Positions 18,267 to 27,855 are shown, counted from the first letter of the stretch. The stretch is DNA of 64,000 nt from Robiginitomaculum sp. (GCA_015485155.1 WFUF01000016.1:1-64000); one strand, 5' to 3'. Program-made: numbers and translations. Notes: generated from the sequence alone by a model not told the origin.

Positions 18267-20074
18267 GCGCTTTTCCTCATTTCACTTGCCTTCAGAATTT
18301 CATCAAACACAAAACGATAGTCCAAAGGCTCGCCCGAATAGTGCAGAACGGAGAGCAGTTTTTTCCGCTTTACCCTGGTTTCAGCAAGTAGCAGATTCAG
18401 CAATTGTGCATCACGGTTTTGTTCAACCACATATACCTGTTCATGGTTTTGGATAAAGTTTTCCACTTCTGAACAAAACGGAAAGCCCCTCACCCGCATA
18501 TAATTAAGCGGCAGACCTTTGGCCTCCAGCCTGTCACGAGCCTCAACCACCGCCCCGTCACAACTGCCCAGGGACAAAATTGCACAATTGGTTTTTTTCT
18601 CAGATTTGATAATAACCGGAGCCGGGACATGATCGGCAGAACTGGCCCATTTTAAGCGCAATCTATCCACCAATTCCTTATATTCCTGACCGTCCTCGGT
18701 ATAGCCCCCCCATTTGTTATGGCCGGAACCCCTGGTGAAATATGCTCCCTTGGGATGGACACCTGGCAAGGTGCGATAGGGAATATGATCACCATCTACA
18801 TCGAGATAACGATGGAATTTTTCAATTTTCTCAAGCTGTTCAGCAGACAGAACCTTGCCGCGATCAGGTTGATAACTGTCATCCCAACTTAATTCGTCCA
18901 CCATCCAGTCATTCATGCCAATGTCGATATCAGACAACACAAATACCGGAGTTTGAAAGCGCTCGGCCAGATCATGAGCCTGCACTGCCATTTCAAAACA
19001 CTCACCAGGATCAGCCGGAAACAGCAAAATATGCCGTGTATCGCCATGCGAAGCATAAGCGCATAGCTGTATGTCGCACTGCTGAGTGCGCGTAGGCATT
19101 CCTGTTGATGGTCCAACTCGTTGAATATCAAACAGAACAAAAGGAATTTCGGCATAATAAGCAAAGCCGATAAACTCGCTCATCAATGATATTCCGGGGC
19201 CGGAAGTAGGAGTAAATGCCCGCGCGCCATTCCACGAGGCACCAATAACCATGCCAGCAGCAGCCAATTCGTCCTCAGCCTGAATAATGCAGTATTTGTG
19301 CTTTCCTGTATCCTCATCCACACGCAATTGCGCACAATATTTGGCAAAGCCATCCATTAGCGATGTTGAGGGCGTGATAGGATACCATGCGCCAAAGGTT
19401 GCTCCGGCATAAACACAGCCCAGCCCGGCAGCGGTATTGCCATCAATCATGACCTTGCCCTTGGTTTTATCCATCGGCTCGACCCGAAAGCAAAGCGGGC
19501 AGGAAAAATTTTCTTTTGCATAATCAAAGCCCAGGGCAATCGCCTGCATATTCAGGTCAATCAACTTTGCCTTGGAGGCAAACATATCTCTGACCAGGCC
19601 ATGCAGAACATGAAGGTCTAGGTCTAATAGTGCCGCAATAACACCAACATAGGCCATATTCTTCATCAGGATTCTGGAGCGAGCCACCTTGAATGCTTCA
19701 TTACACATCCGCGCCAGAGGAACTCCCAAAACTGTTACATCCTTGCGGCTTAAAAAATGCGGTCTGGGCCAGGTATTGTCATAAATAAGAAATCCGCCAG
19801 GAGATAATTCAGCCAGGTCCTGCTCATAGGTCTCCGCATTCATCGCCACCATGATATGCACATCTCCGGAGCGACCGCGATAGCCATCACCAGTTACCCG
19901 TATCTCATACCAGGTGGGCAGGCCTTGAATATTTGATGGGAATACATTTTTTCCCACAACTGGCACGCCCATGCGAAAAATTGCCTTCATCAGCAAACCA
20001 TTGGCACTTGCGGATCCGGTACCGTTCACATTGGCCAGTTTTATTACAAAGTCATTTGTTGAAGCTGCACTCAT
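18263..20074 (-). CDS. korA: 2-oxoacid:ferredoxin oxidoreductase, alpha subunit (gamma-alpha fusion, KorA-type)
   Basis: 603 residues. The N-terminal ~190 residues are the gamma domain (NGTGSASANGLLMKAIFRMG, with a GxGxxxxxxL pattern). The alpha domain begins near the IDGNTAAGLGCVYAGATF segment and has AWYPITPSTSLMDGF and the GPGISLMSEFIGFAYYAEIP region expected of this family. ATG 20074 overlaps the stop of the upstream flavoprotein gene (ATGA), which fixes the start. Together with KorB it oxidises a 2-oxoacid-CoA pair with ferredoxin, or works in reverse for reductive carboxylation. Confidence 0.9.
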   Translation of the reverse strand: MSAASTNDFVIKLANVNGTGSASANGLLMKAIFRMGVPVVGKNVFPSNIQGLPTWYEIRVTGDGYRGRSGDVHIMVAMNAETYEQDLAELSPGGFLIYDNTWPRPHFLSRKDVTVLGVPLARMCNEAFKVARSRILMKNMAYVGVIAALLDLDLHVLHGLVRDMFASKAKLIDLNMQAIALGFDYAKENFSCPLCFRVEPMDKTKGKVMIDGNTAAGLGCVYAGATFGAWYPITPSTSLMDGFAKYCAQLRVDEDTGKHKYCIIQAEDELAAAGMVIGASWNGARAFTPTSGPGISLMSEFIGFAYYAEIPFVLFDIQRVGPSTGMPTRTQQCDIQLCAYASHGDTRHILLFPADPGECFEMAVQAHDLAERFQTPVFVLSDIDIGMNDWMVDELSWDDSYQPDRGKVLSAEQLEKIEKFHRYLDVDGDHIPYRTLPGVHPKGAYFTRGSGHNKWGGYTEDGQEYKELVDRLRLKWASSADHVPAPVIIKSEKKTNCAILSLGSCDGAVVEARDRLEAKGLPLNYMRVRGFPFCSEVENFIQNHEQVYVVEQNRDAQLLNLLLAETRVKRKKLLSVLHYSGEPLDYRFVFDEILKASEMRKSA

Positions 20075-21861
20075 GCCGGGCTCTCCATATCCTGTTCTGC
20101 GGCATGGTGGATGCGAATTTCGCCTTCTTGCATATCCCATGCTGCCGTTGGGCAGCGCTCCGCGCATAATCCACAATGCAGGCAAATATTCTCATCCTTA
20201 ATCATGATGCGCCCGGTTAAGGGCAGCTCATCGGAAGCGAATAAATCCTGCCCCTCACTGGCAGCAGGAGCATTAAGCACTTTACGTAACTCATCCTCAG
20301 ATGAGTTTTCAACAATGCTCAAACACTCCACCGGGCAAATATCAATACAGGCATCACACTCTTCGCACAAAGGAGCGTTAAAAACTGTTTGAATGTCACA
20401 GTTCAAACAGCGTTCCACTTCGGTAGCAATTTGTTCAGGCGAAAACCCCAGCTCCACCTCAATATCGAGTTTCTCAAATCGCTTGACCAATTCCACATGC
20501 CGCATTTCCCGGCGCGAGGATGCATCAAATGAATTGGAATAGCTCCACTCGAACATGCCCATTTTAGTCGGATGCAGCTCAAGCTCATCGGGCAAGCGCC
20601 CGGTGAGCATTTTTCCCTGACAGTATTTATGAATGGAAATAGCCGCCTGATGACCATGCTCCACCGCCCAGATAATATTCTTGGGCCCAAAGGCCGCATC
20701 CCCACCAAAGAACACGCCAGCACGAGTGGACTGGAATGTGGTTTCATCTACCAGGGGCACATGCCATTCATCAAAGCGTATGCCGGCATCATCCTCTATC
20801 CATGGGAATGCGTTTTCCTGTCCAATGGCCAAAATAACATCATCACAGTCAATTGTGACTTCGCCGGTGACTTTTTGCGAGGAAATACGACCTTTCTCAT
20901 CCAGCTCATATTCCATTGTCTCAAATACCATGCCGGTTAGCTTGCCGTCTTTGGTCACAAATGATTTTGGCGAGTGGTTGACTACAATTTCCACATTTTC
21001 TTCTTCGGCGTCTTCCAGCTCCCAATCAGAAGCCTTAAAAAATGCACGAGGCTTGCGCGCCATCACCTTGACTGATTTTGCCCCCAGACGAAGCGAAGTA
21101 CGGCAACAGTCCATCGCTGTATTGCCAACACCAATGATAAGAACTTTTTCACCAATGTCTTTGGTATGCTCAAAAGCAACTGACTCCAGCCAGTCAATGC
21201 CAATATGGATACGATCCGTGTCATAACGGCCCGGCAGATCAAGGTTTTTGCCCTTTGGCGCGCCGCTGCCCACAAAAACTGCGTCATATCCCTTATTAAG
21301 CAATGATTTCATGCTGGTGATTGGAGTGCCTAGTTTTAGCTGAACCCCCATATCCAAAATGGCGTCCAGTTCTTCTGACAATACCTGTTCCGGCAGACGG
21401 AATGCCGGAATGTTAGAGCGCATCAATCCTCCCGGCTCGTCCAATTTCTCAAAAATCGTGCACTCATAGCCCATTGGCGCCAGATCATTGGCAACGGTAA
21501 AACTGGCAGGGCCAGCGCCAACCAGAGCAATACGCTTCCCATTGGTCTTTGCAGGTTTTTTAGGAAGCCTGTCCGATACATCACCACGATGATCAGATGC
21601 CACCCGCTTTAGGCGGCAGATTGCTACCGGATCATCTTCCACCCGCCCCCGACGACATGCCGGCTCGCACGGGCGATCACAAACCCGACCCAAAATACCC
21701 GGAAACACATTTGACTTGCGGTTTAACAGGTAGGCATCGGCATACCTGCCCTGCGCAATAAGGCGAATATAGTCCGGAACCGGAGTATGCGCCGGGCATG
21801 CCCATTGACAGTCTACAACTTTGTGAAAATAGGCGGGGTTGCTGGTATCTGTGGGTATCAT
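20071..21861 (-). CDS. GltD-like FAD/NAD(P)H oxidoreductase with ferredoxin domain, partner of KOR
   Basis: 596 residues, three parts. Residues about 15-90 carry a cysteine-rich 4Fe-4S domain like that of GltD and dihydropyrimidine dehydrogenase (CQWACPAHTPVPDYI; CDRPCEPACRRG). A two-Rossmann flavoprotein core follows, with FAD site VGAGPASFTVANDLA and NAD(P)H site IIGVGNTAMDCCRTSLRLGA. The C terminus has a two-cluster ferredoxin domain, CEECDACIDICPVEC and CLHCGLCAERCP. No glutamate synthase large subunit gene is nearby, and the gene is coupled to korA by ATGA overlap. The best inference is an NAD(P)H:ferredoxin oxidoreductase serving the KOR enzyme. It is the first gene of its operon. Confidence 0.82.
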   Translation of the reverse strand: MIPTDTSNPAYFHKVVDCQWACPAHTPVPDYIRLIAQGRYADAYLLNRKSNVFPGILGRVCDRPCEPACRRGRVEDDPVAICRLKRVASDHRGDVSDRLPKKPAKTNGKRIALVGAGPASFTVANDLAPMGYECTIFEKLDEPGGLMRSNIPAFRLPEQVLSEELDAILDMGVQLKLGTPITSMKSLLNKGYDAVFVGSGAPKGKNLDLPGRYDTDRIHIGIDWLESVAFEHTKDIGEKVLIIGVGNTAMDCCRTSLRLGAKSVKVMARKPRAFFKASDWELEDAEEENVEIVVNHSPKSFVTKDGKLTGMVFETMEYELDEKGRISSQKVTGEVTIDCDDVILAIGQENAFPWIEDDAGIRFDEWHVPLVDETTFQSTRAGVFFGGDAAFGPKNIIWAVEHGHQAAISIHKYCQGKMLTGRLPDELELHPTKMGMFEWSYSNSFDASSRREMRHVELVKRFEKLDIEVELGFSPEQIATEVERCLNCDIQTVFNAPLCEECDACIDICPVECLSIVENSSEDELRKVLNAPAASEGQDLFASDELPLTGRIMIKDENICLHCGLCAERCPTAAWDMQEGEIRIHHAAEQDMESPA

Positions 21862-22047
21862 GCGTCTTGCTTTGCTATTGTCTTAAAAAACTCTAGCCCC
21901 CGGATAAGTTCACGGCAAGAATTGTTTTTAGAAGAATCATTTGGAACGATCCTCCAATCAACGAATAAAGAAGCTCGCCCTTAAAATACCGGAGCGGTAG
22001 GGCAAATACAGACTCCCTCAACTAGCGAAGCGATAGGATAAAAGAAA

Positions 22048-22134
22048 TGGTGCGGGCGGGGGGAATCGAACCCCCACGATCATGCGATCTCAGGATTTTA
22101 AGTCCTGTGCGTCTACCAATTCCGCCACGCCCGC
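22048..22134 (-). tRNA. tRNA-Leu (anticodon TAA)
   Basis: Read on the minus strand, an 87-base class II tRNA begins GCGGGCGTGGCGGA and ends GCCCGCACCA with an encoded CCA. The anticodon loop CTTAAAA gives TAA, decoding UUA. The long variable arm, T-arm GGTTCGATTCC and acceptor pairing GCGGGC/GCCCGC all fit. Confidence 0.97.
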
Positions 22135-22200
22135 AATGTGCCTGACAGCAGAATGCGCACTATGCAGATTAGTTCACAAAAGGGAATATCAATTTAGCGC

Positions 22201-23898
22201 TTAGTCTGTATTTTTTGCCCCGGATTGCAGTGTTTCTTGTACTGCGGCTATTTTTGCAAGCCTAACAAGTGAAATAAACTCAGCGCGATAGCCAAATTCA
22301 TCATCTCCGCGACCATTTTTGGCCAGTTTAATCACTTCGTCATAGTCAAATTCGCCCACAAATGGCTCTGCCCGCAATAATTGCCCAAAACCGGCGACCG
22401 CACTTGCGAATTGTACATAGTTGGGAGCTTTACTCAAATCATCAATCCTATCAGCATCAATAATAACGCGCTCGATCAATTTGCTGTTGTCCTGTCCCGG
22501 CTGTTTATAGCGGATTCGCAAATGGGCTATTTCATTACTTTTGCCAGATTTTACTGTTTTTTTGCCGCCATAGCGCAAATCGTCAATTGCTCTGGCCGCA
22601 GAATCAGGGGCGACAATCTCATAGATTGCCGTTACCGAATGGCCAGAGCCGATTTCACCAGCATCGACCTTGTCATTGTTAAAATCTTCACGTCGCAACA
22701 TTCTGGTTTCATAGCCAATCAGCCTATATTCCGCCACCTGCTCCGGATTGAACTCCACCTGAATTTTTACGTCATTGGCAATAGGGAACAAGGCTCCTTG
22801 CATTTCCTCGACCAAAACTTTGCGTGCTTCGTTAAAACTACTAATATAAGCGGCATTGCCGTTTCCTGCCTGAGCAATTTTCTGCATCATCTGGTCGTTA
22901 TAATTGCCACGACCAAACCCAAGCACAGACAGATAAATGCCGCTATTGCGCTTGCGGGATACAAGGTCTTCCAATCGCTCATCAGAAGTCACCCCGACGT
23001 TAAAATCACCATCAGTTGCCAAAATGACCCGATTGACTGCTGATTGGTCAAAGTTTTGCTCGGCCAAAGAATAAGCAAGACGCAAGCCCTCGCCGCCTGC
23101 TGTAGAGCCACCAGCCCTTAAATTCTCCAATGCGGCCATAATCACCTGTTTATTATCACCAGAAGTTGGCGCCAACACCATTCCAGCAGCGCCGGCATAA
23201 ACCACTATCGAGACTTTGTCTTTTGCATCCATCTGATCCACGAGCAGAGCCATGGCCCTTTTCGCCAGTCCCAACCGGTCTTTGGCGCGCATGGAGCCTG
23301 AAACATCTAGCAGAAATACCAGATTTGCCGCCGGACGGCTTTCAGGCTCTATGTCATAACCTTGAATACCAATATGCAAAACCTGCGCGCCGGGATTCCA
23401 TGGGCTTGGGACTAGGGAAATATTAGTGCTAAATGGTATATTCCTGTTTTCAGGCAGTGGATATTGATAGTCAAAATAATTGATAAATTCCTCGATACGA
23501 ACCGCATCTACCGGTGGCAGCACACCGTCCTGCAAAAACCTGCGCGCATTGGCATAAGATGCCGTATCCACATCAATGGAAAAAGTGGAAACCGGCTCTT
23601 CTGACACCAATTTTACCGGATTGCTTTTTTCATCTGAATACCGGTCACGATCAACAGGATAAGAATCGCTCTCATCTATTATCGGGTGCGGCATAACAGG
23701 CACTTGCGCCGATCTGCTCATATACCCAGCCACCATGTTCTGAGAACTGGGGGACGGAGCGATGCGCGCTAATGGATCCTTGCTGGCGACTTTGACTAAT
23801 TCGTCATCTGCTCTGGTATTGGTGGCACTATTGTTGTCTGTTTGGCAGGCTCCAAGCAGCAAGACCCCAAAAACTCCTATTGCAAAAAAGCGCGTCAT
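22201..23898 (-). CDS. vWA-domain lipoprotein, YfbK-like
   Basis: 565 residues. A lipoprotein signal peptide ends in the lipobox LLGAC, so the protein is probably lipid-anchored at the membrane. A YfbK-type N-terminal domain (STFSIDVDTASYANARRFL; VRIEEFINYFDYQYP) precedes a von Willebrand A domain with the metal-ion site DVSGSM (about residues 203-208), followed by a DUF3520-type C-terminal region. ATG 23898 is chosen because GGAG sits 6 bases before it and it begins a proper signal peptide; an ATG four codons upstream overlaps that ribosome site. The function of this family is not well defined. Confidence 0.88.
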   Translation of the reverse strand: MTRFFAIGVFGVLLLGACQTDNNSATNTRADDELVKVASKDPLARIAPSPSSQNMVAGYMSRSAQVPVMPHPIIDESDSYPVDRDRYSDEKSNPVKLVSEEPVSTFSIDVDTASYANARRFLQDGVLPPVDAVRIEEFINYFDYQYPLPENRNIPFSTNISLVPSPWNPGAQVLHIGIQGYDIEPESRPAANLVFLLDVSGSMRAKDRLGLAKRAMALLVDQMDAKDKVSIVVYAGAAGMVLAPTSGDNKQVIMAALENLRAGGSTAGGEGLRLAYSLAEQNFDQSAVNRVILATDGDFNVGVTSDERLEDLVSRKRNSGIYLSVLGFGRGNYNDQMMQKIAQAGNGNAAYISSFNEARKVLVEEMQGALFPIANDVKIQVEFNPEQVAEYRLIGYETRMLRREDFNNDKVDAGEIGSGHSVTAIYEIVAPDSAARAIDDLRYGGKKTVKSGKSNEIAHLRIRYKQPGQDNSKLIERVIIDADRIDDLSKAPNYVQFASAVAGFGQLLRAEPFVGEFDYDEVIKLAKNGRGDDEFGYRAEFISLVRLAKIAAVQETLQSGAKNTD

Positions 23899-24027
23899 GT
23901 CAAACTCCATGCTGGTATTTTTGAGAAATTGAGCAGGAAAAATGGGCAAAACAAGTTTCAATTGCGGCAGCTTCTGGACATTTGCCAGCAAATCACCCAG
24001 ACATTCTGCAACAAGAGGAACAGATAT

Positions 24028-24738
24028 TTGAACAATCCGGATGCCCTGCCAATCCTTTATTCGTTTCGACGCTGCCCCTATGCGATACGGGCGCGAATGG
24101 CATTATTGTACGCAGGTCAACGGGTTTATATCCGCGAAGTCTGGTTACGCCATAAGCCTGAGGAGTTAAAATCGGCCAGCCCCAAGGCTACGGTTCCGGT
24201 TCTGGTATTGCCTGATGGCGAGGTTATAGATGAAAGTTTGGAAATTATGCTTTGGGCTTTGCAACAAAATGATCCAAATCATATTTTGCCAGATACGCCG
24301 CAGGAGTTGGATAGAATATCCGATTTAATCAGAACCAATGATGAAAAATTCAAACATCATCTTGATGCCTATAAATATGCTGGCAAAGATGAAACCAGAC
24401 AGGCGCATATTCACCGCGCTGCCGGGCTGGATTTTTTACAATATCTGGCGCAAAGGCTTTGTAATGGCGGTTTTTTATTTGGCTCAGCCATATCCCTGGC
24501 GGATCTGGCAATCTTTCCCTTCATTAGACAATTTGCCGGGGTTGATCGCAAATGGTTTGAGCAAAATGCCCCTGATTCTGTCAGGAATTGGCTTGATGTA
24601 CATATTGATTCAGCGCAGTTTTCCCATGTAATGCAAAAGCTGGAATTCTGGCAGGCCGGACAAGCGCCGATATTGTTCCCGTTTTTGGATACAGGTCCAG
24701 ACACAAGTTCAGCCCCAGATATAGGCAATGGCTTATGA
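24028..24738 (+). CDS. Glutathione S-transferase family protein
   Basis: 236 residues when started at TTG 24028, which has AGAGGA 8 bases upstream; no in-frame ATG lies at a sensible place. The N-terminal thioredoxin-like domain has ILYSFRRCPYAIRARMALLY, with a CPYA motif in the catalytic position as in glutaredoxin-2-like and omega-class enzymes, plus a cis-proline segment (KATVPVLVLPDG). The all-helical C-terminal domain includes GSAISLADLAIFPFIRQF. The gene ends in an ATGA overlap with sfsA. Substrate unknown. Confidence 0.8.
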   Translation: MNNPDALPILYSFRRCPYAIRARMALLYAGQRVYIREVWLRHKPEELKSASPKATVPVLVLPDGEVIDESLEIMLWALQQNDPNHILPDTPQELDRISDLIRTNDEKFKHHLDAYKYAGKDETRQAHIHRAAGLDFLQYLAQRLCNGGFLFGSAISLADLAIFPFIRQFAGVDRKWFEQNAPDSVRNWLDVHIDSAQFSHVMQKLEFWQAGQAPILFPFLDTGPDTSSAPDIGNGL

Positions 24739-25454
24739 AATTTGACACCCCATTATTAACTGGTGTTCTAAAACAACGCTATAAACGGTTTTTGGTCGAT
24801 ATAGAGACCGAAACCGGCGAAACAATTACTGTACATTGTGCCAACCCCGGCTCAATGCTGGGGTTGACCAGTCCGGGTAACAAGGTTTGCTATTCTGACA
24901 GTAAAAACCCAAAGCGCAAACTACCCATGAGTCTGGAAATGATCAAAACCAATGGCGCATGGGTTGGCATTAACACCCATTTGGCCAATCGTCTGGCCGA
25001 AGAAGCAATCATCAATGGCACAATCAATGAATTGCAGGCATATGCCTCCATTCGCAAGGAAGTTAAATATGGCCAAAACAGCCGCATTGACCTATTGCTC
25101 GAACATTCAGAGCGGCGCCCCTGTTATGTGGAAGTCAAAAGCGTTACTCTTTCACGAGGCAATCAACTGGCAGAATTTCCTGATAGTGTAACTACCCGCG
25201 GGGCCAAACACCTGGGAGAGCTGGAGAACCAGGTCAATAATGGCGCCCGTGCCGTACAATTGTTTGTAATACAGCGCAGTGATTGTAATCAGTTCTCACT
25301 GGCAATTGATATTGATCCGGTTTATAGCCGCGCCTTGCAACAGGCTAAAGAATCCGGTGTGGAAATACTTGCATATGGGTGTGATATCTGCCCTACACAA
25401 ATTACTATAAACCGGCAGATTGAATGCCACATAAACCAGCACATAACCTCATGA
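24735..25454 (+). CDS. sfsA: SfsA family protein (sugar fermentation stimulation protein homologue)
   Basis: 239 residues, the usual SfsA length. The N-terminal OB-like part has KRYKRFLVDIETETGE-type sequence and the conserved CANPGSMLGL. The nuclease-like C-terminal domain shows RIDLLLEH and CYVEVKSVTLSRG, where D, E and K match the PD-(D/E)XK-like core of the family. It is coupled to the preceding GST gene and lies upstream of map, an arrangement I associate with alphaproteobacteria. Its biochemical role is not settled. Confidence 0.92.
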   Translation: MKFDTPLLTGVLKQRYKRFLVDIETETGETITVHCANPGSMLGLTSPGNKVCYSDSKNPKRKLPMSLEMIKTNGAWVGINTHLANRLAEEAIINGTINELQAYASIRKEVKYGQNSRIDLLLEHSERRPCYVEVKSVTLSRGNQLAEFPDSVTTRGAKHLGELENQVNNGARAVQLFVIQRSDCNQFSLAIDIDPVYSRALQQAKESGVEILAYGCDICPTQITINRQIECHINQHITS

Positions 25455-25516
25455 CTGACCTTGTTGACGAAATTCTGCCCAAAACCAGTGTCACATTGAA
25501 AGAATCTTACGGATAA
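25451..25516 (+). CDS. Possible 21-codon ORF bridging sfsA and the thioesterase gene
   Basis: ATG 25451 overlaps the sfsA stop (ATGA), and its own TAA overlaps the ATG of the next gene (TAATG). The predicted peptide is 21 residues and begins MTDLVDEILPK. It may be only a relay that keeps ribosomes coupled across the gap, or it may be chance. No family is recognised. Confidence 0.25.
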   Translation: MTDLVDEILPKTSVTLKESYG

Positions 25517-26007
25517 TGGATAAATCAGTGAATCCTAATCACCCGGACTGGGATTTTCCCGATCCCTTTGTGCACAAGGTAATAGCCAAGCCTTCGCATA
25601 TTGACTTGTTCGGCCATGTGAATAACGCCATTTATAATCATTGGCTTGACGAATGTGCATGGGCGCATTGGAACAGTTTTGGCCTTGACCCTGATGACTG
25701 TGCCAAAGCCCGGCGCGGAATGGCGGTAATTCGGGCTGAATCCGACTATCTGCAAGCCTGCTATGAAGGTGACGAATTACTGGTTGCGGTATGGGTTACC
25801 GCATCAGATGGCAGATTGCGCGCCAGACGTAATTATCAGATTTGCCGGGCCGATAACGGGGCCACCGTATTTCGTGCCAAATGGAAATTGATCTGCATAA
25901 ATCTGGACAATGGTCGCCCAGCGCGTATGAGTAGGGAGTTACGAGACCATTATCGGGTATTAAAATCCGTAGAAAATTATATAGCTGGAACGAAAACCGA
26001 TGTATAG
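25516..26007 (+). CDS. Acyl-CoA/acyl-ACP thioesterase, 4HBT family
   Basis: 163 residues with a hotdog-fold signature: HIDLFGHVNNAIYNHWLDE, where the D-x-x-x-H-V-N-N pattern contains the catalytic acid seen in 4-hydroxybenzoyl-CoA thioesterase relatives. An early WDFPDPF segment precedes it. Probably cleaves an acyl thioester in the cytoplasm; the acyl group is unknown. The 3' end overlaps the start of map by 8 bases. Confidence 0.82.
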   Translation: MDKSVNPNHPDWDFPDPFVHKVIAKPSHIDLFGHVNNAIYNHWLDECAWAHWNSFGLDPDDCAKARRGMAVIRAESDYLQACYEGDELLVAVWVTASDGRLRARRNYQICRADNGATVFRAKWKLICINLDNGRPARMSRELRDHYRVLKSVENYIAGTKTDV

Positions 26008-26815
26008 CGACGCAAATGAAGCCCCAAATGGACGCGGAACCACCATAAAGCTCCACGATGAGCAAGCCTTTGCCGGAATGCGGGCTGCGGGACGGCTGGC
26101 TGCTGAATGTCTGGATATGCTTGCCCCCTTGATGGTTCCGGGCGCAGTAACCGACGAGATTGATAAAGCGGCCCGTGAATTTATACTGGATAATGGCGCC
26201 CTGCCCGCCTGCTTGTTTTATCGTGGCTATACGAAAACCTTGTGCATATCGAGCAATCACGTGGTGTGCCACGGTATTCCATCTGCCAAGACCCTAAAAA
26301 GCGGGGACATCGCCAATGTTGATGTAACTCTGGTTCTTGATGGCTGGCATGGTGATACTTCTCGCATGTTCGCAATTGGACAGGTAAAGCGCAATGCCAG
26401 ACGGCTCATTGATGTGACCTATGAGGCGCTTATGCGAGGAATTGCCGAAGTAAAACCCGGAGCAACCCTGGGGTGTATTGGCGCTGCCATTCAGGAATAC
26501 GCCGAAGAGAACCGTTGCTCGGTAGTACGGGATTTTTGCGGTCATGGTCTGGGACGGGTATTTCATGACAACCCGAATGTTTTACATTACGGCACGCGGC
26601 ACACCGGAACAGAATTGCGCGAAGGCATGTTCTTTACCATTGAACCAATGTTAAATCTTGGCAAGCCTGCGGTAAAGGTCTTAAGTGACGGATGGACTGC
26701 TGTAACCCGTGACCGATCACTTTCAGCGCAGTTTGAGCATTCAATCGGGGTAACGGCAGATGGCGCAGAAATATTCACCCTGTCGCCTTCCGGCCTGCAT
26801 AATCCGGCGGCTTAA
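26000..26815 (+). CDS. map: Methionine aminopeptidase, type I
   Basis: Removes the initiator methionine from new proteins. 271 residues. The five metal ligands are visible: two Asp in ANVDVTLVLDGWHGDTSRMF, His in CGHGLGRVFHDNP, Glu in FTIEPML and Glu in FEHSIGV; the substrate His is in HVVCHGIP. The stop overlaps the radC start (TAATG). Confidence 0.95.
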   Translation: MYSDANEAPNGRGTTIKLHDEQAFAGMRAAGRLAAECLDMLAPLMVPGAVTDEIDKAAREFILDNGALPACLFYRGYTKTLCISSNHVVCHGIPSAKTLKSGDIANVDVTLVLDGWHGDTSRMFAIGQVKRNARRLIDVTYEALMRGIAEVKPGATLGCIGAAIQEYAEENRCSVVRDFCGHGLGRVFHDNPNVLHYGTRHTGTELREGMFFTIEPMLNLGKPAVKVLSDGWTAVTRDRSLSAQFEHSIGVTADGAEIFTLSPSGLHNPAA

Positions 26816-27507
26816 TGGACAAAAAAACTACAGCAAGACCTCATTTTCATGGTCATCGTGAACGCCTGCGCAAGCGCTTTGACGAAGCAGGAGCAGAAGC
26901 TCTGGCGGATTATGAACTTCTGGAGTTGATTTTATTTCGCGCAATTCCCAGGCGTGATGTTAAGGCATTGGCCAAAACCCTGATCGAAAAATTTGGCGAT
27001 TTCCCTGCGGTTCTGGCCGCCGAACCAGACCGTCTTATTGAAATTCCTGGCATTAGCACTGCCGTAGCCCGTGAAATAAAGATAATTCGCGCGGCTGGTT
27101 TGAAAATGCAAAAGGAAAGTCTGCAAAGCCAGCCTGTAATAAGTTCATGGAGTGCGCTGGAAAGATATTGCCGCTCGTTGCTTGCCCATGAAAAACGCGA
27201 ACAGTTCAGGGTATTGTTTCTGGATAAGAAAAACCGCTTGATTGCTGATGAGCAACAAAATCAGGGCACAGTGGATCACACCCCGGTATATCCGCGTGAG
27301 GTCATGCGCCGGGCACTGGAATTAGGATCATCTGCAGTAATTCTGGTACATAATCACCCAAGCGGCGATCCAACCCCGTCAGCAGCAGATATAGAAACTA
27401 CCAAAAAAATCATCGATGCCGGCAAGCCATTGCACGTTAAAGTCCATGACCACATAATTGTCGGAAAGACAATGACTACCAGTTTTAAGTCCTTGCAATT
27501 GATCTAA
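26815..27507 (+). CDS. radC: RadC family JAB-domain protein
   Basis: 230 residues. A helix-hairpin-helix-like N-terminal part precedes the JAMM/MPN+ metalloprotease-like core HNHPSGDPTPSAADI, the hallmark of RadC. The molecular function of the family is unproven despite the name. It starts in a TAATG overlap with map and its last bases overlap the 3' end of the convergent ferredoxin gene by 4. Confidence 0.93.
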   Translation: MDKKTTARPHFHGHRERLRKRFDEAGAEALADYELLELILFRAIPRRDVKALAKTLIEKFGDFPAVLAAEPDRLIEIPGISTAVAREIKIIRAAGLKMQKESLQSQPVISSWSALERYCRSLLAHEKREQFRVLFLDKKNRLIADEQQNQGTVDHTPVYPREVMRRALELGSSAVILVHNHPSGDPTPSAADIETTKKIIDAGKPLHVKVHDHIIVGKTMTTSFKSLQLI

Positions 27508-27851
27508 TCCGTTGTGTCCGGTTCTGATCCGGGTGCCAGTTTCAGCCTTAATCCGCTCAAATCCTCCGACATCAGAATCTGACAGGACAGGCGGGAGTTT
27601 TCCTGTACTTCAAAGGCCTCATCCAGCATGTCCTCCTCATCCTCATCGGGCGCAATCAGTTTATCCGCCCAATCATCGTCAACATAGACATGGCAGGTTG
27701 CACAGGAACAGGCGCCACCGCATTCAGCCTTAACCGGCAGACCATAATCGCGGATTACCTCCATCGCCCGCCAGCCATCAAGAGCTATCAGTTCATGAAC
27801 TTTGCCCTGCTGATCGGTCACATGCAGGATAATTTGTTTTTGCTCACTCAT
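27504..27851 (-). CDS. 2Fe-2S ferredoxin, adrenodoxin-type
   Basis: 115 residues. Cluster ligands are C-x5-C-x2-C in CGGACSCATCHVYVDDDW and a later Cys in SRLSCQI, the adrenodoxin/FdxB arrangement. Acidic residues after the cluster loop (DDDW, DEDEED) fit a protein that docks on a reductase or P450. The ferredoxin-NADP reductase gene two genes upstream is a possible electron donor. Confidence 0.93.
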   Translation of the reverse strand: MSEQKQIILHVTDQQGKVHELIALDGWRAMEVIRDYGLPVKAECGGACSCATCHVYVDDDWADKLIAPDEDEEDMLDEAFEVQENSRLSCQILMSEDLSGLRLKLAPGSEPDTTD

Positions 27852-27855
27852 AAAA

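Noticed and set aside
20071-21861. Glutamate synthase small subunit
   Set aside because: Extra C-terminal two-cluster ferredoxin domain and coupling to korA; no gltB nearby.
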